A stretch of DNA of 64,000 bases from Psococerastis gibbosa (GCA_963971405.1 OZ020486.1:32077419-32141418), one strand, 5' to 3'. Positions 49,374 through 60,621 are shown, counted from the stretch's first letter. Notes: generated by a model from the sequence alone, not told the origin. Program-made: numbers and translations.

Positions 49374-49780
49374 GATTGTAAGTGTAAGAAACAATGTAAG
49401 TAATTTACTAATTTAGTAATGTGACTTTTTACTTTTATAAATTATTAAATTACAAATTTAATTTAACTTCATTAGTAAACAAAAACACAGGACTCAGGAG
49501 TGACAGGACTGCCTTCCCTACGCGAGTACGCGCCTATATTTTTATCACCGCCTTTTAAAAAGAGTGGAAATGGAGTTCTTGCGTAGTGACTTCACAGCGG
49601 ATTGCTACCACGGCACCTAGCCCACGCTGAACAAATGTCTTCACTTTTGGTCACGTGACAAAAGGGGTATTATGGCAAGAAGCGGTTGACTCCATTGCGC
49701 TCAATGCGATTTAGACGTATTTCATTGCCTGTTATTTAATCTATTTACCCATTTATTGAGTTTTTCTTTGGTTTGACATA

Positions 49781-49863
49781 ATGGTCATATCTTGCTCTGC
49801 TTATAAATGCACTAATAGGTTCAAGATATGTCGAGAAACGGGGGAAAATATTACTTTTCACGA
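49781..49863 (+). CDS. Candidate first exon of a THAP-domain protein
   Basis: ATG at 49781 opens MVISCSAYKCTNRFKICRET and continues GENITFH before a GTAAGT donor at 49864. THAP zinc-finger proteins typically begin M-V-x-x-C-x(2-4)-C and reach an ITFHRFP-like segment about 25 residues in, which this matches. A following exon could not be found: the next acceptor (50372) leads to a stop after eight codons. It may be the start of a real gene with distant exons, or a transposon-derived remnant (P-element transposases also carry THAP domains). Confidence 0.5.
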
Positions 49864-49966
49864 GTAAGTATTCGCATGGTTTGGTCATTAGTTGAGGCAA
49901 CATTTATGGGTTTATTTCAGTTTTCTTAATCATTATGTTAACAAATTGCACACTTTCAATTATCCT

Positions 49967-50283
49967 CAAGGCCGTAGCCAAGGGGGGATCCTTGGGGGCG
50001 GGGGCGGTCACCCCCCCCCCCCCTCGAGAGAAATAGCATTATTCTAGTTAGAATGGACTTTTGAAGGAAATTAAGAGAAATTATTACTCAAGTAAGGGAA
50101 ACCCGATATTTTTTGGGCCACCGCCCCCCCCCCCCCGAAAACGTTTTCTGAAACCGTCCCTGCCCCGAAATGAAATGGCTTGATACTAGATAGAATCGGA
50201 TTTTGAGCGGAAACAGAAAAACCAGTATGTAATACCCAATGAAATTTTAACCCCCCCCCCCCAAAATCCTGGCTATGGCCTTG
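49967..50283. mobile_element. G/C-run hAT-type MITE
   Basis: Ends are CAAGGCCGTAGCCAAGG and the inverted CCTGGCTATGGCCTTG. Three C-runs of 10-14 bases lie inside. Flanking ATTATCCT and ATTGTCTT agree at six of eight positions, consistent with an 8-bp target duplication. It lies just after the candidate THAP exon. Confidence 0.75.
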
Positions 50284-50712
50284 ATTGTCTTGTATAATTT
50301 TAATACTAATTATTATTATTATTGTTTCAACCTCAAGGCATTTTTTAGTTAGTCAAGTTTAAATTTTTTTTAGGAAGCTGATAATTCCAGCAGCCTAAGT
50401 AGGCCTAGTCCTGCAGAACCTAAGTTTTGATAGTGAATAAAAATAGCGAAACACTATAAGGCAAATTTACCGAGGAAAAAGGTGTTTTTATTTCCCATTT
50501 GGGCGAATTTCGTGGCTTTCTTGCAAATCACACGTAATGCAAAATGTCTAGAAATTATTAGGCTTATTGATATTGACATCCCTAAATCAATAGCATTGGC
50601 CTACTACACTGCAATATTTTTTCATCGATGATAGCACACAGAATATTCACATCGTGTAAGCATGATAAGTAGGCTATGAGATTTAAAAATTCGAATGCCG
50701 GTGTTGGTGGAT

Positions 50713-50933
50713 CAGGGACGGATCCAGCTCACCATGGGGGGGGAGGTAGCTGGATGTGGGTCAAAATAGGAAAAACCTATGTAGTATTGATTAAATCAGA
50801 GCGTTATAAAAATTAACTTATAAAATAGATGTACTGAATTTTTTTTTTGGGGGGGGGGGGGGATATCCACCCCCCTGTCCCCGTCCATGGGGTGGATCCA
50901 GGGGGGAACCTGCCTCCCTGTATCCGTCCATGG
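50713..50933. mobile_element. G/C-run hAT-type MITE
   Basis: It begins CAGGGACGGATCCAGCTCAC followed by a G-run and closes with CCCCTGTCCCCGTCCATGG, duplicated once more as GTATCCGTCCATGGGG. The ends resemble those at 53395-53546. Confidence 0.65.
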
Positions 50934-51730
50934 GGTCTAGCCAGAGTGACTACTTATTATTTTTATATTCTGCTTATTCTAGTTGAAGTGTAGTCAAGGA
51001 CAGATGAAGGGGGGAGCTGCCCCTAAAATCTTATAAGCTAGCCTGTTGTAAGTTGCCTAACTTATTACGTTATAATGTAAAGGATACTACATATGTTTAT
51101 TATATTTTGAACCAAATTCCCCCCCCCCCCCCCCCCGCCCCCAATGGGCTGGATCTACTCCTGGTATAGGTAGGAGCCTAAATTTAGGAAGTTGAACACT
51201 TCAAATTTAGTCCCAATGCAATTAAATAGACGAACATGGTTAGATTGGACTAAATAGTTTGGCTATATTTTGTTAAATTGCTGCTTGACACAATTTTTCT
51301 TAGTAACATATTCCTATCTAAGTATTAATAAATCTTCATAAATGCCGGTGTGTGACCATAGAATATTGTTCTATAATAAATAAAAAAATATTACAAAAGC
51401 AGAAAATGTCAATAAATCGTATTAAAAAAATTATTGAAAAACATCAAATTTACACGTAAGTGTATATGGCATGGAACGCTTCTGCCATAATATCAAGATA
51501 TCAGGTTTTGTCCGTTGCCGACATCCCTAGCGCTCCTGGTGTGTTTCCAGTGTATATATATCAATATATAGTTCAATGCTTCACAGTAAGAGGGCGGAGC
51601 TAACAGCGCATGCGTGATTGCGAAAATAATGTAAACAAAATCAGCTGTTCGGCCATTGGAGGATATGAAATGCACTGAACGCTATTGATTTTTACAGTTT
51701 TAAGTTGTTATTATTCATATTTATAGCGTT

Positions 51731-51787
51731 ATGGTGAAGCATTGCTGCTGTGGCGTGTGTAATAGTGATAGCCTAGGAAGGTATGCT
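51731..51787 (+). CDS. Candidate first exon of a second THAP-domain protein
   Basis: ATG at 51731 starts MVKHCCCGVCNSDSLGR. The C-x(2-4)-C and NSDS wording right after the start Met is typical of one class of insect THAP proteins, and a GTATGC donor follows at about 51780. No continuing exon (FFxFPKP...W, C-x2-H) was recognised in the next kilobase. The exact donor is uncertain. Confidence 0.4.
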
Positions 51788-52551
51788 TTAATCAAAATCC
51801 AGTACATACTGGTTGCATTCAGGCTTATAATAATGTTTAAGGACCATGAAAAGCTATTGATAAAAATGAGTGCTGGAGGTTTTACTTTTAGGCTATATTT
51901 TAAAATTCTGGAACTTGTAAGTTGTACACCTCCCTCGTTGGAGGGGTGGAGCAATTGGACCGACACATCCGCAGAACAAGGATCAAGGCCAGCATTTAAG
52001 GTTTCGCAATATTAAACCTACATTATTACCGCCCTTTTTAAAAGACGGTGAAGAAATATACACAGAAAAGGCGTTATACAAGGCAGTGACCTGGTGCGTA
52101 CCGAATTCCGCGCCAAAAAAAGGTTTCCTGCTCCCGAACGGAGAAAGTATGAAAAGTTTGTGTTTACAATATTCTTTTCCCTTTCGCAAACACATTATCA
52201 TGATTTATATCAAAAAACTTATTTATATAATGAATGAATTAATCTCCGGTCGGCTGCCAGCCATTTTCTTCCACTTTTATAGAAATCCCCATAGGTGTGA
52301 GGGTATTGCAGAATTGAATAGTTGCAGGGTTTTACAACTTCAAGCTATACAAGAACTCTAATGGTAGCTGCGGCATTTTCTATACCATGACTCTTTAAGT
52401 GTGATATGTACTCAGCACTGCTGAGTCAGCAGCCCGGTGTTTTTTTCTCCATATTTTGACGAAATTCGCCGTAACCTAGCACATCAGTAATTGCCGAATT
52501 TTAATAGCAGACATAGATTTTACTGACGAAGATTCACGTAAATGCAAACAC

Positions 52552-52760
52552 AGGGGGGCCAAGGGGGAAACGTGTGAAAAACTTGGGGGTAAACGGTACC
52601 CATTTTTACACTCCAAGACTTATTGGAAAGGCTCCAAGTAGGAGTGTCGGGGGGTTAGGCTACTCCCGAGATTTGTTAAAAATACTGGTGCAACATTGTG
52701 GGCTTTTACACATTTTGGCAAAGATATTCCTTCGATAGGGAGGGGGGGGGGGGGGGTTTA
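52552..52760. repeat. G-run repeat related to the palindrome interior
   Basis: GGGGGGCCAAGGGGG at the left, TACTCCCGAGATTTGTTAAA in the middle, and a 17-base G-run at about 52740 echo the G/C-run elements and palindrome arms ('gggcttttacacattttg'). The ends are not definable. Confidence 0.45.
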
Positions 52761-53394
52761 AAACCGGGTTCAAGCAATTTTTTAGATCGACCGGATAATC
52801 AGACTACAGAAGACTGGTAGGGGACCCTCTTTCTGATTAGAAATTTATATTAAAAAAGGATCTTCGTAATCGTACATTTATATGGTACCGTACATTAATT
52901 GTGAAAATATTACCTACTTTATTTTTTATTCCGGCATGCATTGGGCTTTGGGCGGCAGACTGTTGCTGCGTACGTACGGTACCGTTGGTAAATAGCTACC
53001 TAGCATACTGTTGCTCAGTTTTGTTAGTGAGAGTGATGGCATGCCGTGGTTGGCAATCTGTCGGCAGACGGCAAGGTGGGAAAAAACTTCACAACATTGG
53101 CCCAATCGTGAGTGCCACCTGGGCAACAACAGCAGGACCGACAGTCGCGTTTTGCCCTATCGATGAATTTATGATCCCTGCCCATTAGGGTTTAGTGGAT
53201 CCATGCCCATTTATTATGTATATCTAAACCTACTAACAGTATGCTGGTACATCATACTGTATGGCCTATCTTATAATGGTAATATTATAAGATGACACTT
53301 CAATACCTACATAGCTTATACCATAAGAGAAAACTGCTTGGTTTTTGTATCCGGTGTGGACAGTTTGTCTCTGTCAATATGGTACGTATCAATA

Positions 53395-53546
53395 CAGGGA
53401 CGGATCCAGCCCATTGTGTGTGGGGGGGGGGGGGGAGTTGGGGTCAAAATAGAAGAAACATTAAATAAGAGCGTCATATAACAACTTACAATAGATTTAC
53501 TAAATTTTGAGGGTTCAGCTACCCCCTGCCCCTGTATCCGTCTATG
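53395..53546. mobile_element. G/C-run hAT-type MITE
   Basis: It starts CAGGGACGGATCCAGCCCAT with a G-run and ends CCCTGTATCCGTCTATG. The flanking octamers TATCAATA and TATCGATG agree at six of eight positions. Confidence 0.7.
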
Positions 53547-54254
53547 TATCGATGGTGGAGACAAGATATTTATCCATTAATGTTTTTATAGCTGCCTCTC
53601 TTTGCTCTTTACACTCTTTAAACTAGGTCGGGGGAGACTATATGTTTGACCTGGAAAACAGCTTGACCCTTGACCCCCCCCCCCCAACTTGCTACCCCTA
53701 CCTTTATATACCACTGTACCAGGATTCAGCAGCACTATACAATTATAAGGTAAGAACAAGTCGGCACCAAGACGCCAACACAGCATATAATTTCAAAGAA
53801 ATCTGTGAAAAGGCGCCAAAGAAGAGATGTGTCACCTCGAGATACTGCTGAGTAAGCCATCTCATACATCATGTCTAACAATACATAATCTCAATATCCA
53901 TCTTTTTTATTGTCTCGCACCTATTTCCATTTATCATCTACAAATCTGACAATTTTCTTTTCTTTTAACAACAATTTCTTATACTGTTGCCTGAAGTGAC
54001 ATTTTGACATTGCTGGTTTAGTTTCATGTAAAGATTTTTACTGTATTCTCTCATCACTTAACTTAAAAACTTAAGGGCAGTGTTCAAGTCCAGTACATTA
54101 TATAGCCTACTTTTATAATAAATTGTAGTTTCATTAATAATTAATTAATACATACTGACTGGAATTCTAGGCTACATGTTTGATCCAAAATACTTCGTTA
54201 ATTTGTTCATTTATTTTCTTGTTCTCTATGCATGGTACATAACTCACCCGCACG

Positions 54255-54480
54255 CAGGCGCGGATCTAGAATGAGACCAAGGAGGGGGCTAAGATTAAAC
54301 TCCGAATTTTTTTTGAAAAATAGGGCTGAAATATTGGCGTTGTACGCATTTTCAGAGCAATAAGGGTTCTATAGTATAGGTAATTAATACTATCGAGCAC
54401 AAGGGGGGGGGGGGGGGGCCCGGGGGTCTCCCCCGGGAGAAAGTTTGTGAAAAATAGGACTGAAATAGTGGGGCTTTACA
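54255..54480. mobile_element. Truncated copy of the SPO11-intron hAT MITE
   Basis: CAGGCGCGGATCTAGAATGA at 54255 and the following 220 bp closely match 46989-47210, including the CCCGGGGGTCTCCCCCGGG block. The right end is absent. It is bracketed by an inverted pair of about 45 bp (GACTGGAATTCTAGGCTACA at about 54159 and its inverse at about 54535). Confidence 0.8.
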
Positions 54481-54605
54481 AGAAAAGAAAAGATCATACC
54501 ACTGCCTATAACAAAGTATTTTGGATCTAACATATAGCCTAGAATTCCAGTCAGTATGTATTCAAGGCTTATCCAATGTAGGGTTTCTCTCGTGACCAAC
54601 TGTGC

Positions 54606-55240
54606 TGTGATAGCTGCAATGTTACTTACATTGGCCAAACAGGCCGCAATTTGAAAGGTCGGATTAGTGAGCACCGCCCGGCAATTGTTAGACAAGATTG
54701 CGACTCAGCCTTCGCTGAACATTTAACTACCTCAGGACATACTTCGGAATTCTCAGCTTTTAAAATTTTATATGACTGCAGCAGCATGATCGAGGCGATT
54801 ACAATACCGGGGTTAAATAAATACCCTAGGATTATAACTGTAAACAAACAAATTTTGAATAGCACTTTCCATTATAAAATTATCTTGTTTACATTTTTAA
54901 TACCAGGGGATTAAATAAATACCGGTATTATAATCGCCTCAATCAGGCTGCTGGAAGGGGAATAAGCTATTAGACAGACTAGAGTGTATTGAAATAAAAA
55001 AAAAGTATTGTTTAATGGTTGTAATCTGGTAAATGACATAACTTTCATATATCCCTCCCCACTCCTCGACCTGGCTGCCACAGTTCCTCTCCCCCCTCCC
55101 ATCCCATTGGTTTAGAGCTTAATGTTAGGTAAAACTAAGTCTGATGATGGTGTAACACCGAAACAGCTGTAACTAATTTTTAATTATATATATTTTTGTG
55201 AATTGCAAAGCCGTTTAATTTTACTACTCTACACATTCAA
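54606..55240 (+). mobile_element. Penelope-like retroelement 3' fragment (GIY-YIG end plus terminal region)
   Basis: The frame from 54606 reads CDSCNVTYIGQTGRNLKGR and continues ISEHRPAIV...AEHLTTSGHT. This is the C-x2-C / YIGQTGR / AEH-x-x-x-x-GH pattern of the GIY-YIG endonuclease domain of Penelope-like elements. An in-frame TGA lies just upstream, and no reverse-transcriptase part is present, so the element is 5'-truncated or broken. A fold-back sequence (54788-54950) follows, and then a terminal-repeat-like region with a hammerhead motif at 55133. Confidence 0.8.
55133..55178 (+). ncRNA. Hammerhead ribozyme motif (Penelope-type), copy 2
   Basis: The core CTGATGATGGTGTAACACC followed by GAAACAGCTGTAAC is identical to copy 1 at 16348. 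Stem I is weaker here (CTAAGT versus ACTAAT), so activity may be reduced. The motif lies downstream of the GIY-YIG fragment in the same orientation, as expected for Penelope terminal repeats. The upstream block with CTCCCCCCTCCCAT and TGGTTTAGAGCTTAAT is also shared with copy 1. Confidence 0.8.
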
Positions 55241-55266
55241 TGCTTAGCTTAGGAAACTGGAAACTT

Positions 55267-55268
<2 letters not shown>

Positions 55269-55299
<31 letters not shown>
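55269..55299. repeat. (AG)n microsatellite
   Basis: About 15 uninterrupted AG units. Confidence 0.95.
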
Positions 55300-55300
<1 letters not shown>

Positions 55301-55354
55301 GCTAATTGCGGTCTGCTAACTAATAAATAAATAAATAATGACTTTTTGTTCTCT

Positions 55355-55545
55355 AACTAAGCCAACCTAGCGGAGTTAGGGCTACATATAAAGCCTTCTC
55401 TTACACTCAACTAGGAAGGCCCGGGACCGCTTGCTTTACATGCCCTCCGAAGCATGGCCAGAAAATGTAACAAGTGTAGAACTCGAACTATAACAACCTT
55501 TCGGGTGAAAGTCCTTACTACTACTCTACAATCATGTCCTCATAT
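55355..55545 (-). mobile_element. tRNA-derived SINE, family 1, copy S2
   Basis: It has the same order as S1 on the minus strand: 'tagagtagtagt', a decayed B-box region GTTCGAGTTC, CATGCTTCGGAGGGCATGTA, and a 3' part ending in GGTTGGCTTA. It is more decayed than S3. Confidence 0.75.
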
Positions 55546-55894
55546 GTTATAGTGTAACGACATAGAAGAACCGGTCCGAATTTACTCGAACATGCTTTCC
55601 GAATCATCATTTAGTAGACAGATAATATGAGTAACTTCATAGTAAATAATTTTATTTTCCTATGGTTACATTTTGGATCCCTCGACATCCCCTATCCCAA
55701 AGCACTGAATTGATCGATGGGATTGCATACTACAGAACGGGCAGACCAATACATTACAGCACAGTAATAATGGCAGAATGCGCAATGAATTGGAGCGTGA
55801 ATTTTCTGTAATTTTTCAAAAAATAATTCTTTGCACATAACCAAATCTTTGCTTTGGTTTAGTAACTCTATTCAACCTGAGCCTCTATTTACCT

Positions 55895-56030
55895 GAAGGT
55901 AGAAAGCACCAATAGAAAGGTTCCGACATTTCGTTAAAACCACTTTTTTGGGTTCCAGGGACCTCAAAACGTGTAAATCTGTTGAAATCTCAGAATCGGT
56001 AATTTTGACCATCACAATTAGCTTTCCAGC
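55895..56030 (+). repeat. Copy of the window-start LINE-tail-like repeat
   Basis: GAAGGTAGAAAGCACCAATA followed by TAGAAAGGTTCC matches the beginning of the 1-545 repeat. The segment 'cacttttttgggttccaggg' and the GTTGAAATCTCAGAATCG stretch match its end, so about 350 bp are deleted here. Confidence 0.65.
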
Positions 56031-56099
56031 TCCCGTTCCCACTCCCTTTTTATATTTATATCATCAATCCCAAATCACTAAATTAATCGATGGGATTGC

Positions 56100-57215
56100 A
56101 TATTCTAGAAAGGGCACGCAATAATTTCTTCAAAATTTTTTTTATAGCAATTGAATTAATAAAATCAGCACATTTTAATTTATCGTTTTTTATCACAATA
56201 TTTTATTTGAGGTGAGAAAGTGTAAGATTAATTAATAGCGAAAGCTTGTACTTTTTTTATGAATTCTTCATCTCAACCAATTTCATATCTATGCCGCTGC
56301 AGTAGGCTGCGCGATTAATTAATTAATTGAGTAAAAAATTATCGGTCCTCATTTTGCTTACCACATACTTTGGATTAACTAGGGCCTAGTTAATAGGCTA
56401 TACGCCTATACAACTGCAATTTAAAGAAAAACTAAATTTGTTTGCGAGGGGACTGAGAGTGTGGTAAACTTTTATGAATATCCTAAATTGAGAGAAAATA
56501 TCAATTAGTTTCAACTGTACCCGTAAGCAGCTTAAAAAAGACATAACTGGAGAGATTTTCGCAAAAAAAAGTAAGAGGGCTCGTCAGTGTAATAGGTTGT
56601 CACACTTTTCCTTCTTAAGGGAGCGGTAAACTCGTTGAATTGGGGATGGGAACTGCTATTTAAGTAATTTGCATTTTATTTTTCTAAATTGAATCTCATT
56701 CCCACAAAATAGCAAAAGCAAGCCTCGGAGGGGGCTGGTTGCATATAATTGAGCAACTCCATGTTACCATGGCCATCTAAAGCTCAGTCAATCAACGATT
56801 CCGCGGTGGTGACCCAGTACGGTATAATAAGAGTAAGCTCGCCATATTATGCTGGTAAGATGGCCACCCGAGACTCAAGCAATCAACAATTACTGTAGTT
56901 GTGACCCAAGGTCAAGTGCGCAGAACTTCTACACGTCATTTTTTAATGAGCAGATGAAAATTTCAATTTTTATTTTATTATCGGTGGGTGTAACAGTTCA
57001 TTCTACAAATAAGCCTGCCGCACGAAATGCTGTATTCGTCTGATTGAGTAAGGAGTTTATGGCTGTTCATCATTATTCTAGCATCTTATACGTAAGACAA
57101 TCATGTATGGGAAGCCACACCCGGAAGCTCTTCAAAGAATGACCAGGAATTAAATAATGTAGGCCAATGTCATCAAGTAATGTAACATCAATGAAGGCAA
57201 CAGCTCCTTTATAGA
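56100..57215. other. Gene-free stretch
   Basis: No gene or bounded repeat was recognised. Two blocks near 56755-56850 and 56855-56920 share 'gatggccacc...aatcaac.attac.g...gtgaccca.ggt'-type wording, a possible short direct duplication. Confidence 0.4.
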
Positions 57216-57219
57216 CTAC

Positions 57220-57395
57220 CAAGGCCGTGCCCAGGTTTTGATTTCGGGGGGGGGGGGTTCAAAATTTTTTTAACGTAATTTATTAATGAATTAATGGATG
57301 AATTCTTCAAACAATACAGGTTTACATAAAAAAACTTATTTCGGGGGGAGGGGTCCGGACCCCATGGACTCCCCCCCCCCCGGGACACGGCCATG
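57220..57395. mobile_element. G/C-run hAT-type MITE
   Basis: Ends are CAAGGCCGTGCCCAGG and the inverted CGGGACACGGCCATG. Inside are a G-run after TTTCGG, GGGGTCCGGACCCC and a C-run. Confidence 0.65.
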
Positions 57396-57743
57396 TAGAG
57401 TACGGTACCTTTTACTGCGATACCAATGAATTATATTGTCGGGTACCTATCTCTTGCACTGCAGTCTTGTGGGCTCTTCGGAGCTACATAAGATATTAAA
57501 ATTAAAACGATACAGAGTTTAGTAGTATGATACATAGACTAACAGTAATTCTGTATTTTTAGGTTCTATGATTTATGAAACAAGCTGCACAGTAGAACTC
57601 GAATTAACCGAATAGTTTTCAGACAACGAAATATTAGCAGATGCGGGAAATGTCAATGGAAATGGCAAAAGGTGGCCAAAGGAAATGTCACATGGTTCAG
57701 CTTGCAACATAAAAAAAGATAATAATGGAAAATTAAGAACAAA

Positions 57744-58579
57744 TAGGGTTGCCATACAAAGAAAAAATGGAAAGGAGGACGCATGGAAGTAAAAAGGAAG
57801 ACTTAGGAGGACATGGCGCGGGAGGCATGGAATTGAGGGGACAATAAATTATAATTAATACATACGGTGTGACTATTAGTATATTTATGTATTTAAATGC
57901 AATGAAATGTTGTTAAGAGGATATGCTACGTAGAAAAATAGCACCCCAAAATTTGTTGTTTTTATTGACATTTTATTTTTTATTTAATTAACAAAGCATG
58001 TCATTAAAAATTTGGCTCATGGAAGTTGTAGAAGACTGCTTCATGCATCATGTAATGGGAAATATTAAATTTTTGGTACCTTAGTTCTTTCATAAATACC
58101 AGAACGGACTAAAATTATGCGTATTCTGGGATTTTTGGAAGAACTACAAAACCAAAAAGTAAAAATACCCGATTATATGATGCACCAAGTAGTCTTCTAC
58201 AACTTCCATGAGCCAAATCTTTAATGACTTGCTTCGTTAATTGAATAAAAAATAAAAAGTCCATAAAAACAACAAATTTTGGGGTGCTCATTTTCTACGT
58301 AGCATGTCCTCTTAATACAATATTCACAAACCTACTTAGTATACCAGGAGTACGTTTATAAGAAATTTTTTTAATTGCTGGAAACAATTGTAAAAGTCTT
58401 CGCAAACGGTGTCTTATATTTTTATGAAGCATTTTCTATTTTTAATATCCCCTCGGTTATTTGTTGGTATGTTCATGCCTAAATAGTACTGTTATTAAAA
58501 AGGAGGACATTTCAAACATTTTCAAAAAGGAGGGAGGACAAATATTTTTTGCTAAAAAGGAGGACGTATGGCAACCCTA
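57744..58579. mobile_element. hAT element with 8-bp duplication, hosting a nested MITE
   Basis: Terminal inverted repeats TAGGGTTGCCATAC and GTATGGCAACCCTA are flanked by a perfect 8-bp duplication AGAACAAA (57736-57743, 58580-58587). Subterminal AAAAAGGAGGACA-like words repeat at both ends. A TTAA-target MITE (57917-58311) is inserted inside. No transposase remains. Confidence 0.9.
57917..58311. mobile_element. TTAA-target MITE, copy 2 (complete, nested)
   Basis: A 395-bp fold-back is flanked by TTAA (57913-57916 and 58312-58315). Ends are GAGGATATGCTACGTAG and the inverse with one change. The arms match copy 1 internally but carry a different terminal 40 bp, so the family has at least two terminal subtypes. 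Confidence 0.9.
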
Positions 58580-58587
58580 AGAACAAA

Positions 58588-60236
58588 ACTGAAAATAGTT
58601 TTATTAACTGGTTAATAAAGAATACTGAATCATTAGATGGCTGAACAATAAGTAGTCTATTGGTCTCTTAAACCAAATTATATTAAAAATTATTTTAATG
58701 AACAATTCAACAGATTGACAACAAAATCGCGATCTTACTAGCTTAACTTTCAATATGTTTAGTTTATAGCGATATCCTTCCGCAAAATCTAGGTCACAAC
58801 AGCCGATTCGTTGATTGACTGATCCGCGGATGCCCCGCATCTGACCCGTCTGCATATATAATTTGAACGCGATATTCTCTAAATCATTGACTTTCTTCTA
58901 TGTATAGCCTACATAACAGTACTTTTCTCCTACTCATAATATAAATAAGTAATTCATACAGTAGGTACCGAAAGTCCAAAAAAGCTCTTTTTCATCATTT
59001 TTTTATCTTTTTTTGAAATACTCACATACTCAATATTTCATTCCAAATGGCTCCAGTCCCAATCGACTCAGATAATTTGAGTTCTACTGAACCTACAATT
59101 TTAAAAAATTAGAGCCTATGTGGAATAGACAAAGAAGTAATACGGTATACGATAACATTGAATATATATATTCAATGACGATAATAATAAATAAAACCCC
59201 CTCTCTGTGACTAAGTTGGGGTCAGGATTCAGGGAGGGGTCATGAAGCCACTAAAATTGACAGGTGCCATTGAAGGGTCTTCTAAACAAAAAGTGCTGAC
59301 ATAAAATGACCCCATGGGTAGCAGTTAGGTCACAAAGATGTGTACCGAACCAGCCCCCCAGTGAGCAGATCTGTGTTGTTCAGAGCGCGTGAGTAATGTT
59401 GTAACCCTTGAGAGGGCGCTGGGGTGGTTCCTATTAACCCGCACTATTTACCGTCGACGGGGGTGGCATATTAATGCGGTAATTTGCATGTTGGGGGTGG
59501 GCTTCCGTCTTTAACATGGTTTTAATATAATTTTCTGCTTTGCGGTGCATTCTTTTGATTGCAGATGGTTGCAAGGGGTAGGCTGTTCATATGCTGCCTT
59601 GGATAGCTTATGCATTTTCTTAATTTTTTTTTTTACGACGTCATCACAGCAAAGCGCACCCTTCTTCTGGATGGTTCTTGGACAGCATATATACTGTGTA
59701 TAGTACATAATAGATAGGTAGGCCTACCGGTATTACCCGTATTACGTACTTTAAGAGTCAGGCAAAACTTGCACATTATTGTCAGCAGCCTGTGGCTAAT
59801 AAGTTATAGCCTACATAGGCTTAGGCCTACCATATTTTTCAGACGTCAAACATAATAAAACAAGGCAGCCTATTCTATTCATGGTAAAAAATTTATTGAA
59901 AAAGTGTGAGTTTTCTGCGTTCAAATGACCAGCTACGTATTTCACTATTGGAACAGTATTCGACTGCGTAATGGGGGAATCGACTCAACAACCAATTAAG
60001 GGCATGATAAATGAATTTTAAAAAGCAGGGACAAATAAATCATCATGACTTAAATAGAACGGCCCATTGTCCGGTTTTTTTGTTTCGTAAATCTGGCAAC
60101 CCTACATGTTGCTGCCAACCTGCTGTAACTTAAAGAAAAAAAAAAGAACAGTAGGCTAAACCGATCGGGCGTACCCCGGGCAACGCTAAGTGGAAACATC
60201 TAGTGGCTAATCCTTTCACCACCGAGAAGAGACCAT
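58588..60236. other. Gene-free stretch
   Basis: No gene was recognised. Around 60065-60105 a piece TGTCCGGTTTTTTTG...CTGGCAACCCTACA resembles an isolated end of the TAGGGTTGCC hAT group. The block 59190-59500 is relatively GC-rich (AGAGGGCGCTGGGGTGG) but has no open frame of note. Confidence 0.4.
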
Positions 60237-60238
60237 AA

Positions 60239-60621
60239 GGTGCCCATTCCATTGACCGGCTAGGGCTATTTCCAACAGCGGTGACGTGGTAGCAGACATT
60301 CAAGACTTAGGTGGTGTTTCCACCGACCTCGCATTGCAGAATTGACGGAAATGTTTATTTTCCTCTATGCAATAGTTAAAATTGATCAATACAAATACAG
60401 TAAAATCACAAACAAAAAACTAAAATTAAAAAATGGCGTCATGGGATATGTTAAGTACAAACATTTTAATAGATTTCTATAAAAAGAAAAATTCTAATTT
60501 CCGTCAATGTCATTTGCATTCTGCAATGCGAGATCGGTGGAAACGCCACCTAAGTCTTGAATGTCTGCTACCACGTCACCGTTGTTGGAAATAGCCCTAG
60601 CCGGTCAATGGAATGGGCGCC
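60239..60621. mobile_element. Two nested GGCG-ended MITEs with a shared symmetry axis
   Basis: The outer element starts GGTGCCCATTCCATTGACC, ends with the inverse GGTCAATGGAATGGGCGCC, and is flanked by TAA on both sides (60236-60238, 60622-60624). Its arms carry GTGACGTGGTAGCAGACATT. Exactly at its centre, which would read AAGACTTAAGTCTT, sits an inner element (60310-60550) starting GGTGGTGTTTCCACCGACCT and ending with its inverse. Both belong to the TAA-target family. Confidence 0.88.

Noticed and set aside
52086-52361. Continuation exon of the THAP candidate at 51731
   Set aside because: Contains none of the expected THAP residues (W, second C, H) and has no supported acceptor.
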